Part shown: positions 1 through 8,237 of the stretch, piece by piece
Numbering within the stretch: position 1 is the first letter of the stretch
Layout: each line of letters begins with the position of its first letter
Assembly: GCA_946187555.1 (NCBI GenBank)
Contig: CAMHQP010000002.1
Location: 1 to 64,000, forward strand
Source of the DNA: an uncultured Bacteroidales bacterium
GTDB lineage: Bacteria; Bacteroidota; Bacteroidia; Bacteroidales; Paludibacteraceae
Length of the DNA stretch: 64,000 nt
Reading direction: 5' to 3'
Made by a program: the position numbers and the translations under genes
Notes under the pieces: model-generated
Database searches by the model: none
What the model saw: only the letters and a program-made list of their open reading frames with translations
Told to the model about the DNA's origin: nothing

Positions 1-977
1 CATACGCGCCGCTGCAGACACGGTCGTTCTATAAGCAAGCCATATCCGGTTATGAGTCGCTTGATCCTATGCAACTCTACCGACAAGCGGCTGACTGGGC
101 GGAAGCCGTATTGGACGGAACATATGGCACATACGAATTACTGACATACGATCGCCTTTGGACAAGAGCGGCCGCTACGGAATCGGAGTTCCTCTTCTCC
201 ATCGGTACGGTCAGCGGAGATGCTAAATACAAAGTCACGGTGCATTCGTGGTATGAGGGATATGTCATGGCAGACAATAGCGATTTTATCCAATCCGGAC
301 AATGGGTTGGCTGCACACGCCATTGGTACGATCTCTTTGACCATGACGACTATCGTATCACCAAGGGTGTCAAGCATCGCTGGCGCGTTGCCTACCAAAG
401 GGAAGACAACTCCGGCTTCTACTACCCTTATACACCCGAGTATCAGCAGATGGCGGAGGTGGACCACTCCGGTATCTATGCCGATGGAGTCAAATATCGC
501 TACTCCATGTCCGATGAGTGCCTTGCGTTCACAACCAAGTATGCCGATGTGTCCAATCCTGCTACTGACAATGCGGATGCCAACTGGCCATTCCTTCGCC
601 TGGCTGATGTTATACTCATCTACGCAGAAGCACTCAATGAGCTCGACAAACCCGGTGATGCACTCATCCAACTCAATAAGATCCGCGAACGCTCCAATGC
701 CGACCGTGCTTCCATGGGAGGCAGCAAGGCTTTGTCATCCAAAGAACTACGCCGTTCTGCGATCCTTGAAGAACGCGCCAAAGAGTTGGCGTGTGAAGCA
801 GACAGACGATGGGACCTCATTCGCTGGGGTATATACCTCGATGCGATGAATGCCGTCGGACTGGATGACTGCGGCGTGTCCAAGACACGCACTGCGCGTA
901 ATCTCCTATTCCCGATTCCGCAACAGGAATTAAACACCAACGCCGCTATCAATAGCAACAATCCCGGTTGGAACTAA
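1..977 (+). CDS. SusD/RagB-type glycan-binding lipoprotein, C-terminal part
   Basis: This is the C-terminal part (about 325 residues) of a SusD-family outer-membrane lipoprotein; the frame is open from base 3, so the lipobox and N-terminal TPR region lie upstream of the window. The family's closing segment is visible: FLRLADVILIYAEALNEL, then a helix with LNKIRERSNA, then RWDLIRWGIYLDAM. SusD proteins cap a SusC TonB-dependent transporter and capture oligosaccharides at the cell surface; the SusC partner should be just upstream. The genes that follow on the same strand are mannan-degrading, so a mannan oligosaccharide is the likely ligand (inference from context). The next gene starts 38 bases downstream with no terminator seen between. 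Confidence 0.93.
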   Translation, partial: YAPLQTRSFYKQAISGYESLDPMQLYRQAADWAEAVLDGTYGTYELLTYDRLWTRAAATESEFLFSIGTVSGDAKYKVTVHSWYEGYVMADNSDFIQSGQWVGCTRHWYDLFDHDDYRITKGVKHRWRVAYQREDNSGFYYPYTPEYQQMAEVDHSGIYADGVKYRYSMSDECLAFTTKYADVSNPATDNADANWPFLRLADVILIYAEALNELDKPGDALIQLNKIRERSNADRASMGGSKALSSKELRRSAILEERAKELACEADRRWDLIRWGIYLDAMNAVGLDDCGVSKTRTARNLLFPIPQQELNTNAAINSNNPGWN

Positions 978-1014
978 TCTATCTATTATACTAACAATAA
1001 AAAAAACTACTACA

Positions 1015-1923
1015 ATGAAAAAGATTTTTACATTTTTCGCTGCATGTATGGTCTCTGCAGCCCTTTTTGCAACTCAAACAACAGTATGGACAGGTAATGA
1101 ACCCATCTCGTGGAATCCTGAAGTTTATCAAGGAACCCAGTTTGAGACACCTGCTAACACTTTCGCCGGTCTCGCCGCAGGTCATACCATCAAAGTAACC
1201 GTGGTTGCTATGATCGATGAACCCCAGTATGTCATGACCTATAAAGCTGGAACTGGCTGGGACTGGACTGACCTTTCAACTTCCGTAGCTGACGGTGTCA
1301 TGTCCTACACCGTGGAATCCGCACAGATTGCTACGGAGATAGCTGACCGTGGACTCATCTTCCGTGGACAAGGCTATAACATCACGGCTATCGTTGTCGA
1401 TGATAACCAAGGCGACGATCCGGAACCCCAACCGCAACCGGGAGAAGAGTACGACTTCACGGCGGTATGGACAGGTGACAAAGCCATCTCGTGGAATACC
1501 GAGGTCTATGCCGGAGAGCAGTTCGACACCTATACCCAACAACAAGATATGTTCGCCGGTATTGCCAAAGGGGACAGCATCAAAGTCTTCTATGCAGACG
1601 CTGTCGAAGGTGCTGAATTCGCTGCTTCCTACAAAGCCGGTGACGATTGGACATGGACCGATCTTGCTATCACGCAGCACGACGGCTTCTATGCATACCG
1701 TGTAGCAAGCGAAGAAATGGCACAATGGATTGCAGACCGCGGTATTGTGCTCCGTGGACAAGCATACCATGCTATCCGCATCGAAATCGGTAAACCGAAG
1801 AGTTCTACGGGCATTGTAACGGTGAACGGTGAGCGGTTATCGGTTAAAGTTATCTGCAACGGTCAAGTACTGATTCTCCGCGAAGGCAAGACATACAACA
1901 TGTTTGGACAAAAAATTCAATAA
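1015..1923 (+). CDS. secreted two-repeat surface protein, probable glycan-binding
   Basis: 302 residues with a signal peptide (residues 1-19, ending SAALFA). Two tandem copies of a roughly 110-residue module follow, each opening with VWTGN/DxxISWNxEVY and containing a FAG(L/I)A(A/K)G segment, a KAGxxWxWTDL strand and a closing RG(L/I)xxRGQxY strand; they start near residues 22 and 148, joined by a Pro/Glu-rich linker. The C-terminus carries the tail NGQVLILREGKTYNMFGQ also seen on four other secreted proteins here. The position right after susD is where surface glycan-binding proteins usually sit. Related repeats occur in the next gene and in the CE7 esterase, so the module may bind mannan; this is inference and no known CBM family was recognised. 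Confidence 0.8.
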   Translation: MKKIFTFFAACMVSAALFATQTTVWTGNEPISWNPEVYQGTQFETPANTFAGLAAGHTIKVTVVAMIDEPQYVMTYKAGTGWDWTDLSTSVADGVMSYTVESAQIATEIADRGLIFRGQGYNITAIVVDDNQGDDPEPQPQPGEEYDFTAVWTGDKAISWNTEVYAGEQFDTYTQQQDMFAGIAKGDSIKVFYADAVEGAEFAASYKAGDDWTWTDLAITQHDGFYAYRVASEEMAQWIADRGIVLRGQAYHAIRIEIGKPKSSTGIVTVNGERLSVKVICNGQVLILREGKTYNMFGQKIQ

Positions 1924-1927
1924 TACT

Positions 1928-3721
1928 ATGAAAAACGTAGTTAATCGTGCCTGTATGGCTAAGAAAAAATTATTTAGTCTTTTCAGCGCAGTGCTGGTCT
2001 CACTGGCATTGCAGGCAGCACAAGTGACCCAAAATGTATGGGGAGGTTCTTTAGAATTGACCAATGACGAATTCCAACCGCATAATGAAACTTTGTTTGC
2101 TGCCGGACAGACATTGCGTCTGACATTTGTGAACAATAGCGGATGGATGCAGGTGTTCCATAAAGATGGTGTGAACGGCTGGAGTTCTACCGACCTCGTT
2201 AGTGGTCTTGACCTCAGTGCAGGTTCTATAGAGGTGGTGCTCAGTTCTACTGCTGCAAGTGAAATACAAAGCTTTGGAGGTTTGTATATCAAAGGCGAAA
2301 ACATAACGCTTAAATCTATTGATCTGATTTATGACAACGGTGTGGCTCCGGAAATGACTCCGACCACAATTTGGACGGGTTCGGTAACTTCGGAACACGA
2401 GGCTATTTCTGCAGAAACCAATATAGATGCATCTAATTTCGCTTCTGCAAAAGTGGGAGATAAGGTTCGTTTTCATTTCTCTAATAATGATGGAGAGGAA
2501 TATTTCCAAATGTGTGCAATTACCAAAGATGGAGATTGGAATACTTCGCATGAATATATGTATTACACCGGGGTAACGGCTCCGACTGCAGATATTACGA
2601 TTGTTGCTGAAGGATTGGAGGACCTAAAGGCTCGTGGTTTGTATTTCCAAGGCAAGCATATTACGATAACAAAAGCAGAATTGCTTCAGCCGACATGGAT
2701 TGCAGAATCTACGTGGACCGGTAGTATTGGTTCTTCCGAAACAGAGGTAAATGCATCTTACTTCTCTTCAGCAGTCGCAGGAAACAAACTCCGTTTCCAT
2801 TTTACGAAGGATATCGAAGATTCTTATTATCAATTGACGGTAGTAGTTAAAGATGGAAGTTGGAATTACCACCATTACATGAACTATGAGGCTGTTGTAG
2901 CCCCCACCCATGATATTGAATTGGAGGCAGGTGATAATTTGGATAATCTGGTTGCTCGTGGATTATATGTAATCGGCACGAATATCACAGTCAATAAGAT
3001 AGAACTCTTACGTGAAAAAGTTTCTTCGGACGATCTGGCAGCCATTGTTGCAGATTCCAATGATCCTACATCTCTATTGTCCGGTTTGAATGGCGAAACA
3101 GTAGACTTCACGCTCAACCGTACCCTCTATTGCGACGGGTATTTCAATACGCTTTGTTTACCGTTCTCGCTCGCTTCATTGGCAGGCACTCCGCTGGAGG
3201 GCGCTACAGTCATGACATTAGTGGATGCTGAAATATCCGGAACGAAAGCAGGCGGAGACATGGCGCTGGATGTAACCATCGACGAAGTATCGGCTATCGA
3301 AGCCGGTAAACCGTATCTGGTTTCCTTCCCCTCGGCAAGCGATATTACGAGCATGACCTTTAAAGGAGTTACTATCACGGCTACTACTCCCCAGACTGTA
3401 AGCACTACCTTATTGGATATGAAAGGTATCTTTGCTCCGCAAAATATGGCGGCCGACACAGACAATCAACTCTTCTTAGGAGATAACAATACGCTCTATT
3501 GGTCAGATGGTACAGAGCCGCTCAAAGGCTTCCGTGCGTACTTCCAAACGAAGAGCCCTATAGCCGGAATTCCGGCACGTTTTGCACGACCGAAAAATAA
3601 TCCTACTGGTACGGAACAAGTTCAGAGCAACAGCAACGTGCAGAAAGTGTTCCGTAACGGACAACTGATTATTATTCGTGACGGAAAACAGTATAACGTA
3701 TCCGGTGCAATCGTCAAATAA
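1928..3721 (+). CDS. secreted multi-repeat surface protein, probable glycan-binding
   Basis: About 597 residues from the ATG at 1928; an ATG at 1955 (MAKKKLFSLFSAVLVSLALQ) gives a cleaner signal peptide and may be the true start. A TTG further upstream overlaps the previous gene and is not needed. Three copies of the WxG module are visible: one opening NVWGGSLELTNDEF, one TIWTGSVTSEHEAISAETNI and one STWTGSIGSSETEVNASYF. Copies two and three share KVGDKVRFHF-like and KDGxWNxxHxYMxY strands. A further beta-rich domain lies after residue 390, and the C-terminus is RNGQLIIIRDGKQYNVSG, the shared tail. Likely a cell-surface glycan-binding protein of the mannan operon. The gene starts 4 bases after the previous stop. 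Confidence 0.78.
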   Translation: MKNVVNRACMAKKKLFSLFSAVLVSLALQAAQVTQNVWGGSLELTNDEFQPHNETLFAAGQTLRLTFVNNSGWMQVFHKDGVNGWSSTDLVSGLDLSAGSIEVVLSSTAASEIQSFGGLYIKGENITLKSIDLIYDNGVAPEMTPTTIWTGSVTSEHEAISAETNIDASNFASAKVGDKVRFHFSNNDGEEYFQMCAITKDGDWNTSHEYMYYTGVTAPTADITIVAEGLEDLKARGLYFQGKHITITKAELLQPTWIAESTWTGSIGSSETEVNASYFSSAVAGNKLRFHFTKDIEDSYYQLTVVVKDGSWNYHHYMNYEAVVAPTHDIELEAGDNLDNLVARGLYVIGTNITVNKIELLREKVSSDDLAAIVADSNDPTSLLSGLNGETVDFTLNRTLYCDGYFNTLCLPFSLASLAGTPLEGATVMTLVDAEISGTKAGGDMALDVTIDEVSAIEAGKPYLVSFPSASDITSMTFKGVTITATTPQTVSTTLLDMKGIFAPQNMAADTDNQLFLGDNNTLYWSDGTEPLKGFRAYFQTKSPIAGIPARFARPKNNPTGTEQVQSNSNVQKVFRNGQLIIIRDGKQYNVSGAIVK

Positions 3722-3747
3722 GTATCCACCTCATAAACAGTTATCTT

Positions 3748-3876
3748 ATGAAAAGAACATATATTCGTCCGCAGGTTGATGCACTCTCATATGCTCCTGC
3801 ATGCACATTGTGCGCCAGTGGTGACCGTCATCATTTCGGTACAGGTGGTATGGGCAATCCCGGTGGTGGACGTTAA
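3748..3876 (+). CDS. 42-residue Cys/Gly-rich peptide
   Basis: A complete short reading frame, ATG at 3748 and TAA at 3874, fits exactly in the gap between the surface protein (stop 3721) and the alpha-galactosidase (start 3889). It begins MKRTYIRPQVDALSYAP, continues with a CTLC pair and ends in a glycine-rich stretch (GTGGMGNPGGGR). The opening K-x-Y-x-x-P-x-x-x-x-x pattern resembles a class of short Bacteroidales peptides of unknown role; that likeness is from memory and not tested. There is no signal peptide and no membrane segment. It may be a signalling peptide, a modified-peptide precursor, or a small regulator of the operon; the function is unknown. Confidence 0.6.
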   Translation: MKRTYIRPQVDALSYAPACTLCASGDRHHFGTGGMGNPGGGR

Positions 3877-3888
3877 ATAGTGATTTCT

Positions 3889-5985
3889 ATGAAACGAACA
3901 GGTTTATTCTTCCTTGCCATGTGTGCCTGCCTGATGGTGGGTACACCGGTGCGGGCTATAGACATGTTGCCTACCTTCGGTGACATCGACCATATCCATC
4001 TGCCTGCCCTCATTGTGCAGCATGCGGATGGCGACCAAAGTTTGCAACTTAGGGCGCAGGATACCACTTATGTGGACAATGCCCAATACAAGGAAACGGT
4101 CATCGCTACCAAGGATTTGGTGCAACCCTTCTATGTTACCATCCATGTGCGTCAATGGAAAGCCGTACCTATCACCGAGACCTGGTACGAGATCTCGCAC
4201 GCCGAGAAGAAGCCTGTTCGTCTCCAACGTTTCGACAGCGGTTACCTGCCGCTGGAGAACGGTGACCTGTACCTCGTGCACCTGCATGGAAACTGGGCAG
4301 GCGAAGCTGTACCGACCGTCGAACGTCTCACGCGTGGTATCAAAACCATCCGTAACTCTGACGGCGCACGTAATGCCCACCTTGATGCACCCGAAGTGAT
4401 GATCTCGCTCGATGGTCAACCGCAAGAGAACAGCGGGCGTGTACTCGGTGCTGCCCTCTGTTGGAGTGGTAACTTCGAGATACGGGTGGCTGCTACCGAC
4501 GAGAAAGGATTCCATTTCTATGCCGGTATCGATCCCATGGCATCGGAATATATCCTATCTCCCAAAGAGGTCTTCACCACACCACATCTCGCTTATACCT
4601 GTTCGAACGAAGGAATGGGCGGTGTCTCCCGTGCGTTCCATCGTTGGGCACGCACTTGCGGCATGCTCCATAATGGCAATGCCACGCGTTCTATCCTCCT
4701 TAATTCTTGGGAAGGTATCTATTTCGATATCACCGAAGAACGTATCCTCGCTATGATGAACGATATCGCAGCCTTTGGTGGTGAACTGTTCGTCATGGAT
4801 GACGGGTGGTTTGGGGGTAAGTACCAACGCAACTCCGACGATGCTGCCCTCGGGGACTGGGTAGTGGACACTCGCAAACTTCCGAACGGTCTGGATGCAC
4901 TCACTGCTGCGGCTAAAGATCGCCATATCCAATTTGGTATATGGATCGAACCCGAAGCGGTCAATACCCGCTCCGAACTGTTCGAAAAGCATCCCGAATG
5001 GGCACTTCAAGAACGAAATCGTGAACTTAAACTCGGGCGAGGTGGCACCCAACTCGTGCTCGATATGACTAATCCCAAGGTACAGGACTTCGTCTTCAAC
5101 CTTGTCGATGACCTCCTAACCAAACATCCCGAGATAGCCTATATCAAATGGGATGCCAACGCCTCTATCCAGAACTGCGGATCTACTTATTTACCACGCG
5201 ACAAACAGTCAAACCTCTATATCGACTATCACCTGGGTTTGGTCAAGACCCTCGAACGGATTCGTGCCAAATATCCGAATGTGGTCATCCAGAACTGCGC
5301 ATCGGGTGGGGGACGCGCGAACTATGGACTGATGCCCTATTTCGATGAGTTCTGGGTAAGTGACAACAACGATGCCCTGCAGCGTGTCTATATCCAATGG
5401 GGCACGTCTTATTTCTTCCCCTCTAACGCGATGGCGCAGCATATCGGTGGCTCGCCCTATCTCATGACCGGTCGTACGACGCCGATCAAGTTCCGTTGTG
5501 ATGTCGCCATGTCCGGTCGACTCGGTATGGAACTCCAACCCGCGCACATGACCGAAACGGAACGGGCGCAGTGTACTACGGCCTTTCAGGATTACAAAGA
5601 ACTGCGCGAACTGATCCAACTCGGAAACCTCTACCGTCTTGTATCGCCGTATAATGACCAATATCCAATGTCCAATGTCAAATTGCCGGAAACGCAAAGC
5701 GTTGCGGCATTGATGTATGTATCCGACACCAAAGATCATGCAGTGCTTTTTGCATACGGTCTCTCGTCCTTCATGAAGCAGGCTTCCCGTCGTATCCGTC
5801 TGGCCGGACTCGATCCGGAGCGCACTTATACGCTCACGGAACGCAATGTTCGTCATGGGGAACAACCCTGTGCTCTAGACGGGAAGTCTTTCACCGGTGC
5901 ACACCTCATGTCTGTCGGTCTCGACATCCCCTTGAGCACCGAATATGCTATCGATTATCCTTCACGAATCTTTGAGTTGAAATGA
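3889..5985 (+). CDS. GH36 alpha-galactosidase, secreted
   Basis: 698 residues from ATG 3889; a GTG at 3880 adds three residues but the ATG gives the clean signal peptide MKRTGLFFLAMCACLMVGTPVRA. GH36 enzymes remove alpha-1,6-linked galactose from galactomannan and raffinose-type sugars with retention. Visible landmarks are WVVDTRKLPNGLDAL, the nucleophile motif YIKWDANAS (Asp about residue 422), CASGGGRANYG, and the acid/base motif FWVSDNNDALQR (Asp about 492). Length matches bacterial GH36. The released galactose can be handled by galactokinase encoded downstream. The stop overlaps the next start by 4 bases (ATGA). A short STRR-like stretch (CCAATATCCAATGTCCAATG) lies inside the gene near 5660. 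Confidence 0.93.
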   Translation: MKRTGLFFLAMCACLMVGTPVRAIDMLPTFGDIDHIHLPALIVQHADGDQSLQLRAQDTTYVDNAQYKETVIATKDLVQPFYVTIHVRQWKAVPITETWYEISHAEKKPVRLQRFDSGYLPLENGDLYLVHLHGNWAGEAVPTVERLTRGIKTIRNSDGARNAHLDAPEVMISLDGQPQENSGRVLGAALCWSGNFEIRVAATDEKGFHFYAGIDPMASEYILSPKEVFTTPHLAYTCSNEGMGGVSRAFHRWARTCGMLHNGNATRSILLNSWEGIYFDITEERILAMMNDIAAFGGELFVMDDGWFGGKYQRNSDDAALGDWVVDTRKLPNGLDALTAAAKDRHIQFGIWIEPEAVNTRSELFEKHPEWALQERNRELKLGRGGTQLVLDMTNPKVQDFVFNLVDDLLTKHPEIAYIKWDANASIQNCGSTYLPRDKQSNLYIDYHLGLVKTLERIRAKYPNVVIQNCASGGGRANYGLMPYFDEFWVSDNNDALQRVYIQWGTSYFFPSNAMAQHIGGSPYLMTGRTTPIKFRCDVAMSGRLGMELQPAHMTETERAQCTTAFQDYKELRELIQLGNLYRLVSPYNDQYPMSNVKLPETQSVAALMYVSDTKDHAVLFAYGLSSFMKQASRRIRLAGLDPERTYTLTERNVRHGEQPCALDGKSFTGAHLMSVGLDIPLSTEYAIDYPSRIFELK

Positions 5986-8237
5986 GAAAAGGAATCTTTT
6001 TAGGATGCATGGTTTTGGCTTTATGGGCTTGTACAAATCATAAATCTGAAATCATAAATCAAAAATCGCAGTTGATGCAGCGTCTTCAGGACTTGCAGCA
6101 ACAAGGCACCATGTTCGGTCACCAGGATGACCCCATGTATGGCGTTCACTGGCAATACGAAGCCGGACGAAGTGACGTACTGGAGTCCTGCGGCGATTAC
6201 CCTGCCGTCATGGGTTTTGACCTCGGCGGCATCGAGATGGGAGACACCAAAAACCTCGACAGCGTACCCTTTGACTGCATCCGTGAAGAGATCCGTGCCC
6301 ACCACCGCCGTGGTGGAATCATCACCGTCAGTTGGCACCCGCGTAACCCCGTAACCGATGGTACGGCGTGGGATGCTACCGACGGAGTCGTCACCGCTAT
6401 CTTGGCTGATGGTCCGACCCATGATCTGTTCCTCAATTGGCTCGAGCGCGTACGTACGTTCCTTATCACTCTTACCGATGATAATGGCAACGCTATCCCC
6501 CTCATCTTCCGTCCGTGGCATGAGAACAACGGTTCGTGGTTCTGGTGGGGTGACCGCCATTGTACACCCGAAGAGTTCAAAGCCCTCTGGAACTTGACGC
6601 AGGACTATCTGAAGGCAGATAATATCTTATGGTCATATTCTCCGAATCTTCAAGGTGGATTCACCGATGAATTGTTTGTACCTCGTTATCCGGGTGATGA
6701 CCGTGTGGATATGATTGGGCTCGATGCCTACCAATGGGGCACGGAAGAAGACTACGTCAACCAAGCCGGTGCGGACCTTGATTACCTCTGTGCCTTCGGT
6801 GCAGCGCATAACAAACTCGTAGCCCTCACCGAATGTGGTTGGCGGTCCATGCCGGATCCGACATGGTGGGGACGTGTGTTACTGCCGGTTATCAAGAGTC
6901 ATCCGCTCTCCTATGTCCTTATCTGGCGGAACAGCGATCTCAAGGAACATTTCGGACCCGTGCCGAACACGCCGAACGGAGACGAGTTCATGACTCTCTA
7001 TAACGACTCTTCCGTTCTTTTCCTGAACGACATTGCGCCCTCGTCTTTCGTCCGTCAGCAAGCAGGACAATTCTGGCTGAACGGTCATCCCTATCGGTAT
7101 ATCGGAACGAACTTTTGGTATGGTGCTATCCTTGCTTCCAAGGGACAAGGCGGCAACCGCAAACGGCTCATTGCCGAATTGGACAGCCTACACGCCTTGG
7201 GGTTGGATAACCTTCGTATTCTGGTGGGTAGTGACGGCGAACGCGGAGTGAAAACGAAGGTGGAACCCACGCTTCAGATAGCCCCCGGTGTCTATAACGA
7301 TACCATCCTCGACGGACTCGATTACCTCCTTCCCGAGATGGCGAAGCGTGACATGAAAGCCGTGCTCTATCTCAATAACTCCTGGGAGTGGTCCGGTGGT
7401 TACGGTTTCTACCTCGAACATGCCGGTTATGGTGTGGCTCCCCGACCCGAAGAAGCCGGCTACCAAGCCTTCATGAACCATGTGGCGCAGTTCGCCGACG
7501 CACCCGAGGCACAGGCCCTCTTCTACGACTATGTCCGTTTCATTGTCTCCCGCACCAACCGTTACACCCAACAAGCCTATACCGCCGACCCCACCATCAT
7601 GGCTTGGCAGATAGGGAACGAACCCCGTGCGTTCGGTGAGGCACAGAAAGTTGGTTTTGCCAACTGGCTTGCCCGAACATCCGCACTCATCCGTTCGCTC
7701 GATCGAAACCATCTCATCTCCATCGGTTCCGAAGGAATATGGGGATGCGAGATGGACGAGACACTATACCGTACTATCTGTGCGGATCCCAACATCGACT
7801 ACCTTAACGCCCATATCTGGCCTTACAACTGGTCTTGGGTACATGCCGATCGTCTGCCGGAGGACATCCCTGCAGCCATCGCGAATACAACCGATTACCT
7901 CAAACCACACGTAGCTATCGCACGTGACCTGCGCAAACCGCTCGTTATCGAGGAGTTCGGTTTTCCGCGGGATAACATGTCCTATACCGCCGGTTCTCCT
8001 ACCGTCGGACGCGATGCGTACTATGCCCATATCTTCTCCCTCGTTGTCAACGAACCTCTTATCGCCGGAGCGAACTTCTGGGCTTGGGGCGGGTATGCTC
8101 AACCGCAACACCCGCAATGGCAAGTAGGAGACGACTACACCGGTGACCCCGCCCAAGAGCCGCAAGGACTCAACTCCGTCTTTATCACAGATACAACCAC
8201 TCTGACACTGATCCGTCAATGCGTAAATTCATTGTAA
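5982..8237 (+). CDS. GH26-GH5_7 two-domain beta-mannanase lipoprotein
   Basis: 751 residues with a lipoprotein signal (LALWAC, Cys17), so it is probably anchored in the outer membrane. The N-terminal half (about 40-330) is GH26: MFGHQDDPMYG, the acid/base in RPWHENNGSWFWW (Glu181) and the nucleophile in LTECGW (Glu284). The C-terminal half (about 355-751) looks like GH5 subfamily 7: FWLNGHPYRYIGTNFWYG, acid/base in QIGNEPRAFGE (Glu547) and nucleophile in VIEEFGFP (Glu658). All four catalytic carboxylates are present, so both halves should be active. GH26 in such loci often yields mannobiose; GH5_7 is endo-acting. The linker after the lipobox contains an AATCATAAATC-type repeat (6036-6070). 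It overlaps the GH3 gene by 19 bases. Confidence 0.92.
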   Translation: MRKGIFLGCMVLALWACTNHKSEIINQKSQLMQRLQDLQQQGTMFGHQDDPMYGVHWQYEAGRSDVLESCGDYPAVMGFDLGGIEMGDTKNLDSVPFDCIREEIRAHHRRGGIITVSWHPRNPVTDGTAWDATDGVVTAILADGPTHDLFLNWLERVRTFLITLTDDNGNAIPLIFRPWHENNGSWFWWGDRHCTPEEFKALWNLTQDYLKADNILWSYSPNLQGGFTDELFVPRYPGDDRVDMIGLDAYQWGTEEDYVNQAGADLDYLCAFGAAHNKLVALTECGWRSMPDPTWWGRVLLPVIKSHPLSYVLIWRNSDLKEHFGPVPNTPNGDEFMTLYNDSSVLFLNDIAPSSFVRQQAGQFWLNGHPYRYIGTNFWYGAILASKGQGGNRKRLIAELDSLHALGLDNLRILVGSDGERGVKTKVEPTLQIAPGVYNDTILDGLDYLLPEMAKRDMKAVLYLNNSWEWSGGYGFYLEHAGYGVAPRPEEAGYQAFMNHVAQFADAPEAQALFYDYVRFIVSRTNRYTQQAYTADPTIMAWQIGNEPRAFGEAQKVGFANWLARTSALIRSLDRNHLISIGSEGIWGCEMDETLYRTICADPNIDYLNAHIWPYNWSWVHADRLPEDIPAAIANTTDYLKPHVAIARDLRKPLVIEEFGFPRDNMSYTAGSPTVGRDAYYAHIFSLVVNEPLIAGANFWAWGGYAQPQHPQWQVGDDYTGDPAQEPQGLNSVFITDTTTLTLIRQCVNSL

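Noticed and set aside
3880-3888. GTG start for the alpha-galactosidase
   Set aside because: The ATG at 3889 gives the better signal peptide.
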